DNA from: Rhodospirillaceae bacterium | GTDB taxonomy: Bacteria > Pseudomonadota > Alphaproteobacteria > DSM-16000 > Inquilinaceae | Assembly: GCA_020425485.1 (NCBI GenBank) | Contig: JAGQRL010000105.1 | Coordinates: 1 to 22,300, forward strand | DNA length: 22,300 bases | Direction of reading: 5' to 3' | Shown: in pieces, positions 15,622 to 22,117 of the stretch | Position numbering within the stretch: the stretch's first letter is position 1 | Layout of the letters: the number at the start of each line of letters is the position of its first letter | Notes under the pieces: model-generated | What the model was told of the DNA's origin: nothing | The model's database searches: none | What the model saw: the letters and a program-made list of their open reading frames with translations, nothing else | Made by a program: the position numbers and the translations under genes

Positions 15622-16445
15622 CCGCTGCGGCCGCCCGCTACACCGGCCCGCTCAAGGCGCTGATCGTCGACTGGGCCGGCACCATCGTCGACCACGGCTC
15701 GCTGGCCCCGGTGCAGGTGTTCATCGATGCCTTCGCGGCCTTCGATGTCGCCCTCACCGCGGCGGAGGCGCGGCGGCCCATGGGCCTGCCCAAGCGCGAC
15801 CACATCGAAGCCCTGCTGGCCATGCCGGAGGTGGCCAGGCGCTGGCAGGCGGCGCACGGCGCGCCGGCGGGCGAGGCCGATATCGACCGGCTCTACGATG
15901 CCTTCCTGCCGCTGCAGATCGCGGTGGTGGGCGCCTTCGCCACCCCGGTGCCGGGGGCGCTGGCGATGCTGGCGGCGGCGCGCGGCCGCGGCCTGAAGAT
16001 CGGCTCCACCACCGGCTATTCGCGCGAGGTGGTGGACGCCCTGCTGCCGGCCGCAGCCGCCCACGGGTTGGTGGTGGATACCGTGGTGGCGGCGGGGGAA
16101 ACGCCGGTGGGCCGGCCGAGCCCGCTGATGAACTGGCGGGCGATGATCGACCTGGCGGTGTGGCCGGCGGCGGCCTGCGTGGTGGTGGACGACACCCTGC
16201 CGGGCATCACCGCCGGGCTGGCCGCCGGGGCCTGGACCGTCGGTGTGGCGGCGACGGGCAATGCCGTCGGCCTGTCGGAAGCGGACTATGCGGCGCTGGA
16301 CGCCGATGCCAAGGCCGCCCGGCTTGCCCAGGCGACGGCGGAGCTGACGGCGGCCGGGGCCCATGCGGTGATCGGCGGGATCGGCGAGCTGGAGCCGCTG
16401 CTGGACGACTTCGAGGCGCTGCTGGCCGCCGGCAAGGCGCCCTGA
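15618..16445 (+). CDS. phnX: Phosphonoacetaldehyde hydrolase (phosphonatase) PhnX
   Basis: PhnX cleaves the C-P bond of phosphonoacetaldehyde to acetaldehyde and phosphate. The 275-residue HAD-superfamily protein has nucleophile Asp18 in ALIVDWAGTIVDHGS. The subfamily-specific Schiff-base Lys59 is in the cap-domain motif MGLPKRDHIEALL, IGSTTGYSREVVD supplies HAD motif II, and VVVDDTLPGITAGLAAG supplies the acidic metal-binding motif. The start is the ATG in ATGA with phnW. It completes the AEP degradation route and is the last gene of the operon, followed by a hairpin at 16479-16524. The phrase GETPVGRPSP replaces the more usual AGRPxP, a small variation near the substrate pocket. The product is cytoplasmic, and phosphate release would support growth on AEP as a P source. 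Confidence 0.92.
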   Translation: MTAAAARYTGPLKALIVDWAGTIVDHGSLAPVQVFIDAFAAFDVALTAAEARRPMGLPKRDHIEALLAMPEVARRWQAAHGAPAGEADIDRLYDAFLPLQIAVVGAFATPVPGALAMLAAARGRGLKIGSTTGYSREVVDALLPAAAAHGLVVDTVVAAGETPVGRPSPLMNWRAMIDLAVWPAAACVVVDDTLPGITAGLAAGAWTVGVAATGNAVGLSEADYAALDADAKAARLAQATAELTAAGAHAVIGGIGELEPLLDDFEALLAAGKAP

Positions 16446-16478
16446 GCCATTGGCGTTCTAACGGCACCGGCCCCCACC

Positions 16479-16524
16479 CCACCCGGCCGCCCAATCAGCC
16501 CACTGTCGTTGGCTGGCCGGGTGG
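16479..16524. terminator. Hairpin between convergent phnX and DUF4170 genes
   Basis: CCACCCGGCC (16479-16488) pairs perfectly with GGCCGGGTGG (16515-16524). After a 2-nt mismatch, CCAA (16491-16494) pairs with TTGG (16509-16512), leaving a 14-nt loop. It sits between two convergent genes and could act for both, but no T tract follows on either strand, so termination may be factor-assisted. Confidence 0.6.
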
Positions 16525-16549
16525 CGGTGTGGACCGTGACTGCGGGACC

Positions 16550-16786
16550 CTAGTCCTTCGGCTTGTCGGTCGACGGGTCGAGCAGGCGGTGCAGGTGCAC
16601 CACGAAGTAGCGCATATGGGCGTCGTCGATGGTGGCGTTGGCCTTGGCCCGCCACGCCTCGTAGGCCGAGGCGTAGTCGGGGAAGACGCCGACGATGTCG
16701 AGCTTGGTGAGATCGGCGAACTCGACCGACTGCGGGTGGGTCAGTTCGCCGCCCAGCACCAGGTGAAGCAGTTGTTTGTCAGCCAT
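16550..16786 (-). CDS. DUF4170 domain-containing small protein
   Basis: This is a 78-residue protein of the alphaproteobacterial DUF4170 family, function unknown. Recognisable family elements are HLVLGGELTHP at the N-terminus, KLDIVGVFPDYASAYEAWRAKA in the middle and the highly characteristic DDAHMRYFVVHLHRLLDP near the C-terminus. I chose the ATG at 16786, preceded by GAGGGG about 7 nt upstream, because the longer upstream frame has no family similarity. It is cytoplasmic by composition. It faces the phosphonate operon and is divergent from leuA, with no operon partner. Confidence 0.85.
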   Translation of the reverse strand: MADKQLLHLVLGGELTHPQSVEFADLTKLDIVGVFPDYASAYEAWRAKANATIDDAHMRYFVVHLHRLLDPSTDKPKD

Positions 16787-16929
16787 GCCGGCCCCCTCGT
16801 CGCGACCTTCGTTTCCCAGACAATCAAATCGATATGCCCGCTCGCGGCGCGGGCCGCAATGCCCGGCAGGGGTGAAGACGGGGGGTGCGCGGGATGGCCG
16901 CTCTGCATCGCCGGACGGCGCCAATTGTC

Positions 16930-16959
16930 TTGACCCGCAGCGCGCATTAATGGCTTTTA
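16930..16959 (+). promoter_or_regulatory. Weak promoter candidate for the leuA leader transcript
   Basis: CTTGACC supplies a good alphaproteobacterial -35 (TTGACC at 16930-16935). Only a poor -10, CTTTTA at 16954-16959 with an 18-bp spacer, follows. The 449-bp gap 16787-17235 holds this site, the leader peptide and the hairpins listed here. I see nothing else in it. Confidence 0.3.
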
Positions 16960-17050
16960 CAGTCTTGTCGCACCAATGTGGTGCATCGGCAGCGTGGAAC
17001 TGGTCAGGCGAAAGCGGATGGAACGCCCCATCGCCATTAACGGACCTGAG

Positions 17051-17128
17051 ATGATGATCGGCGCCCTGCGCCTCGATCTGCTGCTCCTTCCGCGACTTAT
17101 CGGCGGTCGTCGGATCCTGTTGGGCTGA
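17051..17128 (+). CDS. leuL: leuA leader peptide (leucine attenuator peptide)
   Basis: A 25-codon ORF lies 107 nt upstream of leuA: ATG ATG ATC ... TGA. Nine of its 25 residues are Leu and three are Ile, including the run LDLLLLPRLI and the end RRILLG before the stop. Such a concentration of the pathway's end product (and its sister amino acid) just before a biosynthetic gene is the mark of a transcription-attenuation leader peptide. Its translation would sense charged tRNA-Leu. GGA lies about 8 nt upstream as a weak ribosome site. The last codons form one arm and the loop of a hairpin at 17104-17138. The coding content is seen directly; the regulatory role is inferred from known leu and ilv leaders of Proteobacteria. 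Confidence 0.75.
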   Translation: MMIGALRLDLLLLPRLIGGRRILLG

Positions 17129-17138
17129 CCGACGGCCG
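17104..17138 (+). promoter_or_regulatory. Pause-type (1:2) hairpin of the leuA attenuator
   Basis: CGGTCGTCGG (17104-17113) pairs over 10 bp with CCGACGGCCG (17129-17138), with a single G-U wobble. The 15-nt loop holds the final leader codons and the stop. A ribosome that finishes the leader would cover arm 1, as expected for an attenuation switch. An alternative pairing of GGCGGT (17102-17107) with ACCGCC (17142-17147) is also possible. Confidence 0.55.
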
Positions 17139-17181
17139 TATACCGCCCCGATCCCGTATTCACTGACATGACGGACCGCAG

Positions 17182-17212
17182 CGTGCCCCACCGGAGGGTG
17201 GCGCGGCGCGCC
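17182..17212 (+). promoter_or_regulatory. GC-rich hairpins just before leuA, possible attenuator
   Basis: CCACC-GGAG-GGTGG (17188-17201) can extend through a 2-nt bulge to 17182-17205. GGCGC-GCG... forms an overlapping small hairpin, GGCGC (17200-17204) with GCGCC (17208-17212). These are mutually exclusive and end 10 nt before the leuA Shine-Dalgarno GAAGGAAG. No T tract follows, so this is not a textbook intrinsic terminator. Control could be at translation start or need a factor. Confidence 0.35.
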
Positions 17213-17235
17213 GGCCCAGACGAAGGAAGCAGACG

Positions 17236-18933
17236 ATGACGATGAACAGCGCTGAGAAGTACCGACCGTTCCCCCAGATCGACCTGCCCGACCGGCAATG
17301 GCCCAGCCGCGCCATCACCAAGCCGCCGATCTGGTGCAGCGTCGACCTGCGCGACGGCAATCAGGCCCTGATCGAACCCATGGGGCCGGAGCGCAAGCTG
17401 CGCATGTTCAAGGCCCTGGTGGAGATGGGCTTCAAGGAAATCGAGGTGGGCTTCCCCGCCGCCTCGCAGACCGATTTCGACTTCACGCGCATGCTGATCG
17501 AAAACGACCTGATCCCCGACGGCGTGGTGATCCAGGTGCTGACCCAGTCGCGCGAGCCGCTGATCCGCCGCACTTTCGAGGCGATCAAGGGGGCCAAGGC
17601 GGCGATCGTCCACCTGTACAACTCCACCTCCGAAACCCAGCGCCGGGTCGTCTTCGGCATGGACCGGGCGGGCATCGTCGATATCGCCGTCACCGGCGCC
17701 AAGCTGATCAAGGAACTGGCGGACGCCCAGAGCGAGACCAAGATCATCCACCAGTATTCGCCGGAAAGCTTCACCGCCACGGAGCTGGATTTCGCCAAGG
17801 AGATCTGCGAGGCGGTGCTGGATGTGTGGCAGGCGACGCCGGAAAACCGGGCGATCATCAACCTGCCGGCGACGGTGGAAATGTCCACGCCCAACATCCA
17901 CGCCGACCAGATCGAGTGGTTCCTGCGCAACGTTGAGGGGCGCGACCGCATCATCCTGTCGGTGCACCCCCACAACGACCGCGGCACCGGCGTGGCGGCG
18001 GCGGAACTGGCGCAGATGGCCGGGGCCGACCGGGTGGAAGGCACGCTCTTCGGCAACGGTGAGCGCACCGGCAACGTCGACATCGTCACCCTGGCGCTGA
18101 ACCTGCACACCCAGGGCGTCGATCCGGGCCTGGACCTGCACGACATCAACGGCCTGGTGCGGATGAGCGAGTTCTGCACCCAGCTGCCGGTGCACCCGCG
18201 CCACCCCTATGCGGGCGAGCTGGTGTTCACCGCCTTTTCCGGCTCCCACCAGGACGCCATCAAGAAGGGGCTGGGGGCGATGCGCCAGGCCAACTCCCCG
18301 GCCTGGGACGTGCCCTACCTGCCCATCGATCCCAACGATCTGGGCCGCACCTACGAGGCGGTGATCCGCATCAACAGCCAGTCCGGCAAGGGCGGCGTGG
18401 CCTATGTGATGGAAACCGATTTCGGCTTCCACCTGCCGCGCCGGCTGCAGATCGACTTCAGCCAGGTGGTGCAGGAAGCGGCCGACGCCACCGGCAAGGA
18501 GCTGACCTCGTCTGAGATCTGGCGGCTGTTCGAAACCGAATACCTGGGCGCCCATGTGGATGACTGGTCGTTCGTGGAACACACCACGGTGCCCGACACC
18601 CATGCTTCCGAACTGCGCTCGCTGACCGCGGTGCTGGAACGGGGCGGCCAGCGCCGCACCATCCGTGGCAAGGGCAACGGGCCCATAGACGCCTTCTGCG
18701 ATGCCCTGAAGCGCGACCTGGGGATCTCGGTGAAGGTGATCGACTACCGCGAGCACACCCTGGGCATGGGGGCCGATGCCGCCGCCGCCGCTTACATGGA
18801 AGTGCAGGTGGGCGAGGGTGCGTCGATCTTCGGGGTGGGGCGCCATTCCAACATCGTCGCGGCCTCGCTGGCGGCGGTGTTGAGTGCCGTGAGCCGGGCC
18901 GCCCGGCGCGGCCTGGCCGAAGCGGCGGAATAG
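17236..18933 (+). CDS. leuA: 2-isopropylmalate synthase LeuA (long form)
   Basis: LeuA condenses acetyl-CoA with 2-oxoisovalerate, the first committed step of leucine synthesis. The 565-residue protein is the long LeuA type. The DRE-TIM-like barrel (about 1-385) starts with CSVDLRDGNQALIEPM, which supplies the metal Asp and catalytic Arg, and has EIEVGFPAASQTDFDF and the metal-binding HPHNDRGTG. NGERTGNVDIVTLALN and the linker GGVAYVMETDFGFHLPR follow. The C-terminal leucine-binding regulatory domain (about 440-555) contains GNGPIDAF and a conserved Gly-Ala-rich end. The Shine-Dalgarno AAGGAAG is 7 nt from the ATG. It is monocistronic, ending at a strong hairpin (18944-18965). It is probably regulated twice: by leucine feedback on the enzyme and by the upstream leader peptide. 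Confidence 0.95.
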   Translation: MTMNSAEKYRPFPQIDLPDRQWPSRAITKPPIWCSVDLRDGNQALIEPMGPERKLRMFKALVEMGFKEIEVGFPAASQTDFDFTRMLIENDLIPDGVVIQVLTQSREPLIRRTFEAIKGAKAAIVHLYNSTSETQRRVVFGMDRAGIVDIAVTGAKLIKELADAQSETKIIHQYSPESFTATELDFAKEICEAVLDVWQATPENRAIINLPATVEMSTPNIHADQIEWFLRNVEGRDRIILSVHPHNDRGTGVAAAELAQMAGADRVEGTLFGNGERTGNVDIVTLALNLHTQGVDPGLDLHDINGLVRMSEFCTQLPVHPRHPYAGELVFTAFSGSHQDAIKKGLGAMRQANSPAWDVPYLPIDPNDLGRTYEAVIRINSQSGKGGVAYVMETDFGFHLPRRLQIDFSQVVQEAADATGKELTSSEIWRLFETEYLGAHVDDWSFVEHTTVPDTHASELRSLTAVLERGGQRRTIRGKGNGPIDAFCDALKRDLGISVKVIDYREHTLGMGADAAAAAYMEVQVGEGASIFGVGRHSNIVAASLAAVLSAVSRAARRGLAEAAE

Positions 18934-18943
18934 ACCTTTGGCG

Positions 18944-18965
18944 GCCCCGGGCTCCGGCCCGGGGC
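18944..18965. terminator. Strong hairpin downstream of leuA
   Basis: GCCCCGGGC (18944-18952) pairs perfectly with GCCCGGGGC (18957-18965) around the loop TCCG. On the plus strand only TT follows. It lies 10 bp past the leuA stop and 18 bp from the end of the convergent hicB gene, so it can serve both directions. Confidence 0.7.
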
Positions 18966-18983
18966 TTGCCACTCCGGTCCTGA

Positions 18984-19406
18984 CTACGCGACCGCGCGCA
19001 CCTCGGTATCCACGCGATAGCCGAGGGCCGCGAAGGCGGCTTCGATCTGGTCCAGCTTGCTGGCATGGGTCAGGTCGAGCAGCCGCCAGACCTCTTTCTG
19101 GGTCTTGCCGAGGCGTTCGGCGAGGGCCGTCTGGCTTACGTCCTGCGCACGCATGGCCCGGTAGAGCTGCACCTTCAACTCGGCCTGCAGGGGCAGGCGG
19201 ACCGCCGGCCGGCCGTCGGCGGGCGATCCGTCCGGCACCTCCTCCCGATCCTTCACCAGGGCGGTGATCAGGGTGAGTGCGGCGTCGACCGCCCGTTCCA
19301 GCGCCTCCTCCCGCGTTTCGCCGAAGGTTCGGCAGCCCGGCAGGTCGGGCAGGCTGGCCATGACGGTACCGCCATCGTCGATGAGGTCGGCCGGATAGAA
19401 CAGCAT
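18984..19406 (-). CDS. hicB: HicB-family antitoxin with C-terminal HTH
   Basis: This is a 140-residue antitoxin. The N-terminal HicB domain (about 1-50) has the pattern MLFYPADLIDDGGTVMASLP, then DLPGCRTFGETREEAL, typical of the degraded RNase H-like fold that masks HicA. The C-terminal part (about 80-130), with SQTALAERLGKTQKEVWRLL, is a helix-turn-helix DNA-binding domain of XRE type. The protein should therefore neutralise the toxin and repress its own promoter. The ATG at 19406 follows the hicA stop by one base, giving a tightly coupled hicA-hicB pair. A perfect palindrome in the hicA promoter is the likely operator. Since hicA is frameshifted here, this may be an antitoxin without a working partner. 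Confidence 0.85.
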   Translation of the reverse strand: MLFYPADLIDDGGTVMASLPDLPGCRTFGETREEALERAVDAALTLITALVKDREEVPDGSPADGRPAVRLPLQAELKVQLYRAMRAQDVSQTALAERLGKTQKEVWRLLDLTHASKLDQIEAAFAALGYRVDTEVRAVA

Positions 19407-19407
19407 C

Positions 19408-19598
19408 CTATTTCAGCCCCAGGTCCTTCTTGATCGCTTCCATCAGCCCGGTGCCGAGTTGCTTGGCCCCGCCATGGGTTGGAAGCACCGATCGTTTGCC
19501 GTTGGCCGGGTTCTTCAATGCCCTGTGGCCGCCCTTGCCTTCGTTGGAGATCTCGTCCCCTGCTTGCGCAGCCAGCGGGCAAATTGCGATGCGTTCAT
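19408..19598 (-). pseudogene. hicA: hicA toxin gene with single-base frameshift
   Basis: HicA is a small dsRBD-like mRNA interferase. Reading from ATG at 19598 gives MNASQFARWLRKQG, a normal HicA start, then leaves frame and stops after 27 codons (19515). In the next frame the rest of the family is intact: DEISNEGKGGHRALKNPANG (with the catalytic-type His), then KRSVLPTHGGAKQLG and TGLMEAIKKDLGLK, ending TAG at 19408. One missing base, most simply in the GGGG run (minus strand, 19557-19560), explains the break. The span is 191 nt, one short of 64 codons. The restored 63-residue protein would be standard length. It is either a real inactivated toxin or a homopolymer sequencing error. Both domains are otherwise undecayed, so the change, if real, is recent. 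Confidence 0.78.
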
Positions 19599-19626
19599 GT
19601 CAGCCAGCGAGGGATCGAGTCTGGTG

Positions 19627-19656
19627 ATACTACGGCATATATGCCGTATAAGTAAA
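19627..19656 (-). promoter_or_regulatory. hicAB promoter with embedded palindromic operator
   Basis: On the minus strand, TTTACT (plus 19651-19656) and TAGTAT (plus 19627-19632) form -35 and -10 boxes 18 bp apart. The perfect 18-bp palindrome TACGGCATATATGCCGTA (19631-19648) fills most of the spacer and touches the -10 box. A bound HicB dimer here would block RNA polymerase. The palindrome ends 33 bp from the hicA ATG. The AT-rich centre stands out from the GC-rich surroundings. Confidence 0.65.
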
Positions 19657-19662
19657 CCCAGG

Positions 19663-20643
19663 CTAACCCACCCGCGCGTGCCCGGCGATGCGTCGGAACA
19701 CCGGTTTCATCAGCACCGGCAGGCAGTAGATTGGCACCTGGACCACCACGAAGAACAGGAAGATATCGGGGTCCACGGCCTCGCCCAGGGCGGCCATGAC
19801 GATCCCCATATTGCGGTAGCCGCACACCATGGCGACGGTGGCCAGCGTTTCCTTCGCCACCAGGGGCCAGGCCAGCAGCGGCAGCGTCTGGTGCATGAGC
19901 GCCACGCCCATGGCGAGCGCCGTCAGCCACACGAAGCGCATGGGCTCGGCCAGCAGGTGGTCGAGCACGCCATCCATGATCGACAGCGCGAACACCGCCA
20001 TCGCCAGCACCAGCAGCCCATCCAGGTGATCGGCCGCGCGCATCACCCGCACCGGCCCCATGCCCCAGCGCACCACCCGGCTGGCCACCGTGGCGAACGC
20101 CACCACGCCGGCGAGGCGCAGCATCAGCTCGCCCGTCGCCAGATCCATGTGGAAGCCGGCGAGCCAGTCGACCAGCGGCGGCACGGTGAGCGGGCACACC
20201 AGCGTGGCCAGCACCACCACCACCAGGCTGAGTTCGGCGCGCAGCCCCAGCATCAGGGCAAAGGCGATGCCGGCGAGGATCGGCGGGCCGGCGCTGAACA
20301 GCACCACGGCGGTGAGGATCGGCCCCTCCAGGCCGATCACCCGGCCGAAGCCCAGGCCGACCAGGGGCGAGCCCAGCAGCATCCAGGCGATGGTGGCGAT
20401 GATCAGCACCGGGCGCCGCATTTCCCTGGCCACCTGCTGGGCATCGATGCGCAGCATGGACAGCGTCATCATGAAGATGATGGCCGGCGCCAGCAGTGGC
20501 CGGGCGAGGGCTGCCAGATCGGGCAGCAGCAGCCCGGCGACGAGGCCGAGCGGCATGGCGGCCGGGGCGTGGCGGCCCAGCCAGGCCAGCGGATCGCGGG
20601 CGCGCGGCCTTTCGAAACTGTCGGGCGGGGAAGGGTGGTCCAT
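19663..20643 (-). CDS. BASS-family (bile acid:sodium symporter-like) transporter
   Basis: This is a 326-residue integral membrane protein with about nine or ten hydrophobic segments. It matches the BASS/SBF family: an early segment PLLAPAIIFMMTLSML, a central LVVVVLATLVCPLTVPPLV, and the conserved AMVCGYRNMGIVMAAL near the C-terminus, the family's crossover region with the Asn-Met-Gly core. Members move organic anions such as bile acids, pyruvate, pantothenate or keto acids with sodium, and the substrate here cannot be assigned. I chose ATG at 20643; TTG at 20652 is in frame three codons earlier. It follows the small PF13769-like gene by 33 bp on the same strand and may be co-transcribed with it. 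Its end lies 7 bp from the hicAB -35 box. Confidence 0.8.
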   Translation of the reverse strand: MDHPSPPDSFERPRARDPLAWLGRHAPAAMPLGLVAGLLLPDLAALARPLLAPAIIFMMTLSMLRIDAQQVAREMRRPVLIIATIAWMLLGSPLVGLGFGRVIGLEGPILTAVVLFSAGPPILAGIAFALMLGLRAELSLVVVVLATLVCPLTVPPLVDWLAGFHMDLATGELMLRLAGVVAFATVASRVVRWGMGPVRVMRAADHLDGLLVLAMAVFALSIMDGVLDHLLAEPMRFVWLTALAMGVALMHQTLPLLAWPLVAKETLATVAMVCGYRNMGIVMAALGEAVDPDIFLFFVVVQVPIYCLPVLMKPVFRRIAGHARVG

Positions 20644-20676
20644 GGAACCCAAGGGAAGCGGGAAGCGGCTTCTTCC

Positions 20677-20979
20677 TTACGGCTCCGATCCGCCGTTGGC
20701 CACCAGGGCTTTCAGCCGGTCTGCGTTGTACTCCGCTTCCAGGGTGGCGGCGGCGGCCTGGGCTTCGGCTTCCAGGTCGGTGCCGCACTCCGTGGGATCG
20801 GAGCGGCGCCATTCGGCCAGATAGGCATCGGTGTCGGCCGACCCGCCGCGCATGGCCGCGCGGTCGATGGCCTGCTGGAAGCGGTCGTCCAGCATCACCT
20901 TGGCCTGGTCGCGCCGGCCGGCCTTGGCGATCACCTGGGACGGGATGTCCCGCCAATAGACGATGGTCAGTGTGGGCAT
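20677..20979 (-). CDS. Small 'virulence factor' family protein (PF13769-like)
   Basis: This is a 100-residue protein with the pattern LTIVYWRDIPSQVIAKAGR near the N-terminus, followed by ERF-like DDRFQQAIDRAAMRGG and DTDAYLAEWRR. I recognise it as the small alphaproteobacterial family named 'virulence factor' (PF13769), whose biochemical role is not established despite the name. A C-terminal Ala/Glu-rich helix (about 68-92, LEAEAQAAAATLEAEYNA) follows. The protein is soluble and acidic. It starts at ATG 20979 with a weak ribosome site and precedes the BASS transporter gene in the same direction. In other genomes I recall the family near one-carbon or methyltransferase genes, but none are visible here. 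Confidence 0.65.
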   Translation of the reverse strand: MPTLTIVYWRDIPSQVIAKAGRRDQAKVMLDDRFQQAIDRAAMRGGSADTDAYLAEWRRSDPTECGTDLEAEAQAAAATLEAEYNADRLKALVANGGSEP

Positions 20980-21112
20980 CGTGTTTCTTTGCAGCCAGTT
21001 CTAGGCAAGTTTCATACACCAAAGCAGTTGACGAACAAACGCTTGAAGGTCTGGACGGGAGTTAGAGAATTAGATAGACTATTTCGATATAAATGCTAAG
21101 CGAGAGGTTGCT

Positions 21113-21820
21113 ATGAGCTTCGACAACGCGAAAAAATTCCTGCAAGAGGCGTTGGAATTAGTTGCAAATATGCAACACATAGAAGATACAGATTTAGACT
21201 TCTTGATCATTACTAATATTATAGTCGATAGCACAAATATCGTTGTGGATTATCTGAATGAAATTGAGATTATTTCATTTTCAGAAGAGATGGAAAATGC
21301 GCCTTTGGGATTTCGTTTGCTTGTGCATCTCATCGATTTTGTAGAGGAAGTTGATCAAAGTATTTCAGATTTTTCCAATGAAATTTGCGCGTTACAGACT
21401 GATGTGTCGGCAAGTTCTAGCAATTTTTTTGCCTACTCCCATGCAATTGCTAGTTTCGACGAGCGTCTGCAAAGGTTAGCTGTAGATCGAGCAAAAAAAT
21501 ATAATCAAATGGTTGACGCGCTTAGAATGGAGATATCTCAAGAGTCGCAGTCGAGTGTAGAGACAGAGATAGTTGATGGAAATACAATAAAGGTAACATC
21601 ACAAGCAAATGTACATCGGCATTCTGATAGAGAAATTCAGGCCTCATTCCATACTGATGATTTCAGGAGAATTGAAGACTACGACAAGTGTACAAGGGCA
21701 TATGAGAAAGGAGTCAAGAGAATATTGTGTCACGTATACATGTTTCTGGCAATATTGGATAAAGTCTGCGAGTCAGTAGGTAAGATTGTTCCGTTTGCGT
21801 CAAGATCTTCTGGAAGTTAG
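21113..21820 (+). CDS. Hypothetical protein in an AT-rich insert
   Basis: I do not recognise this 235-residue protein. It is acidic in its first half (DTDLDF, NEIEIISFSEEMEN) and looks mostly alpha-helical with several heptad-like stretches, ending in a basic and aromatic region (KGVKRILCHVYMFLAILDKVCESVG). No signal peptide, clear transmembrane segment or catalytic motif is visible. A short polar, beta-like segment lies at about 150-170 (ETEIVDGNTIKVTSQANVH). The ORF is credible: it has a good Shine-Dalgarno (AGAGG, 5 nt before ATG) and a TATAAA at 21088-21093. Codon use is coherent but AT-rich, completely unlike its neighbours (for example 16 G+C in bases 21181-21240). This points to horizontal acquisition. 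No mobility gene is adjacent. Confidence 0.75.
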   Translation: MSFDNAKKFLQEALELVANMQHIEDTDLDFLIITNIIVDSTNIVVDYLNEIEIISFSEEMENAPLGFRLLVHLIDFVEEVDQSISDFSNEICALQTDVSASSSNFFAYSHAIASFDERLQRLAVDRAKKYNQMVDALRMEISQESQSSVETEIVDGNTIKVTSQANVHRHSDREIQASFHTDDFRRIEDYDKCTRAYEKGVKRILCHVYMFLAILDKVCESVGKIVPFASRSSGS

Positions 21821-21907
21821 TGGTGGATAGGCGTAGTGTAATTGCGCTGCACTCTGTTCAAATATATGTGGTGTAGTAATTTTGGCGGACTGCCCAATGT
21901 CTAAGTA

Positions 21908-22117
21908 TTAACAGAAGTTTCTCTGGTCAGAATTAGCGATCTCGAGCGCGCATTCGGCGTAGTCGGTGTCGGGAAACTTATCCTCTTCTCTTTCTGTGTG
22001 AATATTTTCGGCCAGCAGCCGCCTCAGCTCGAAATGGCGAAACTTGGCGTCCAGAGGCTTGGAGAAGCGCTCGGTTTTTCGCGCGCGTTTGGCACCGTAG
22101 CAAATATTGTAGCTCAT
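21908..22117 (-). CDS. Small hypothetical protein
   Basis: This is a possible 69-residue protein starting MSYNICYGAKRARKTERF, followed by a charged helical stretch (FRHFELRRLLAENIHTEREE) and ending DQRNFC. I do not recognise it. Base composition is intermediate between the AT-rich insert and the GC-rich chromosome. The Shine-Dalgarno is weak (GGGGCAG, about 11 nt upstream of ATG 22117). The frame continues upstream, but there the translation turns Arg/Pro-rich, as in non-coding GC DNA, so I prefer this internal ATG. An opposite-strand frame of similar length (21998-22216) looks less protein-like. It may be a degenerate remnant. The 150 bp between it and 22268 shows nothing I can name. Confidence 0.4.
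   Translation of the reverse strand: MSYNICYGAKRARKTERFSKPLDAKFRHFELRRLLAENIHTEREEDKFPDTDYAECALEIANSDQRNFC

Noticed and set aside
16787..17235. T-box or other tRNA-sensing riboswitch upstream of leuA
   Set aside because: No T-box sequence or specifier-loop architecture is visible. The Leu-rich leader ORF explains the region better.
16957..18972. Very long open frame antisense to leuA (about 670 codons)
   Set aside because: Its translation is low-complexity Gly/His/Arg/Gln-rich sequence. leuA on the plus strand is full length with all its motifs.
20677..20979. A true virulence role for the PF13769-like protein
   Set aside because: The family name is historical. Nothing in the sequence or its neighbours indicates pathogenesis.
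21027..21060. TTGACG at 21027 as -35 of a promoter for the AT-rich gene
   Set aside because: No -10 box stands at 16-19 bp. TATAAA at 21088-21093 lacks a matching -35, so no promoter was assigned.
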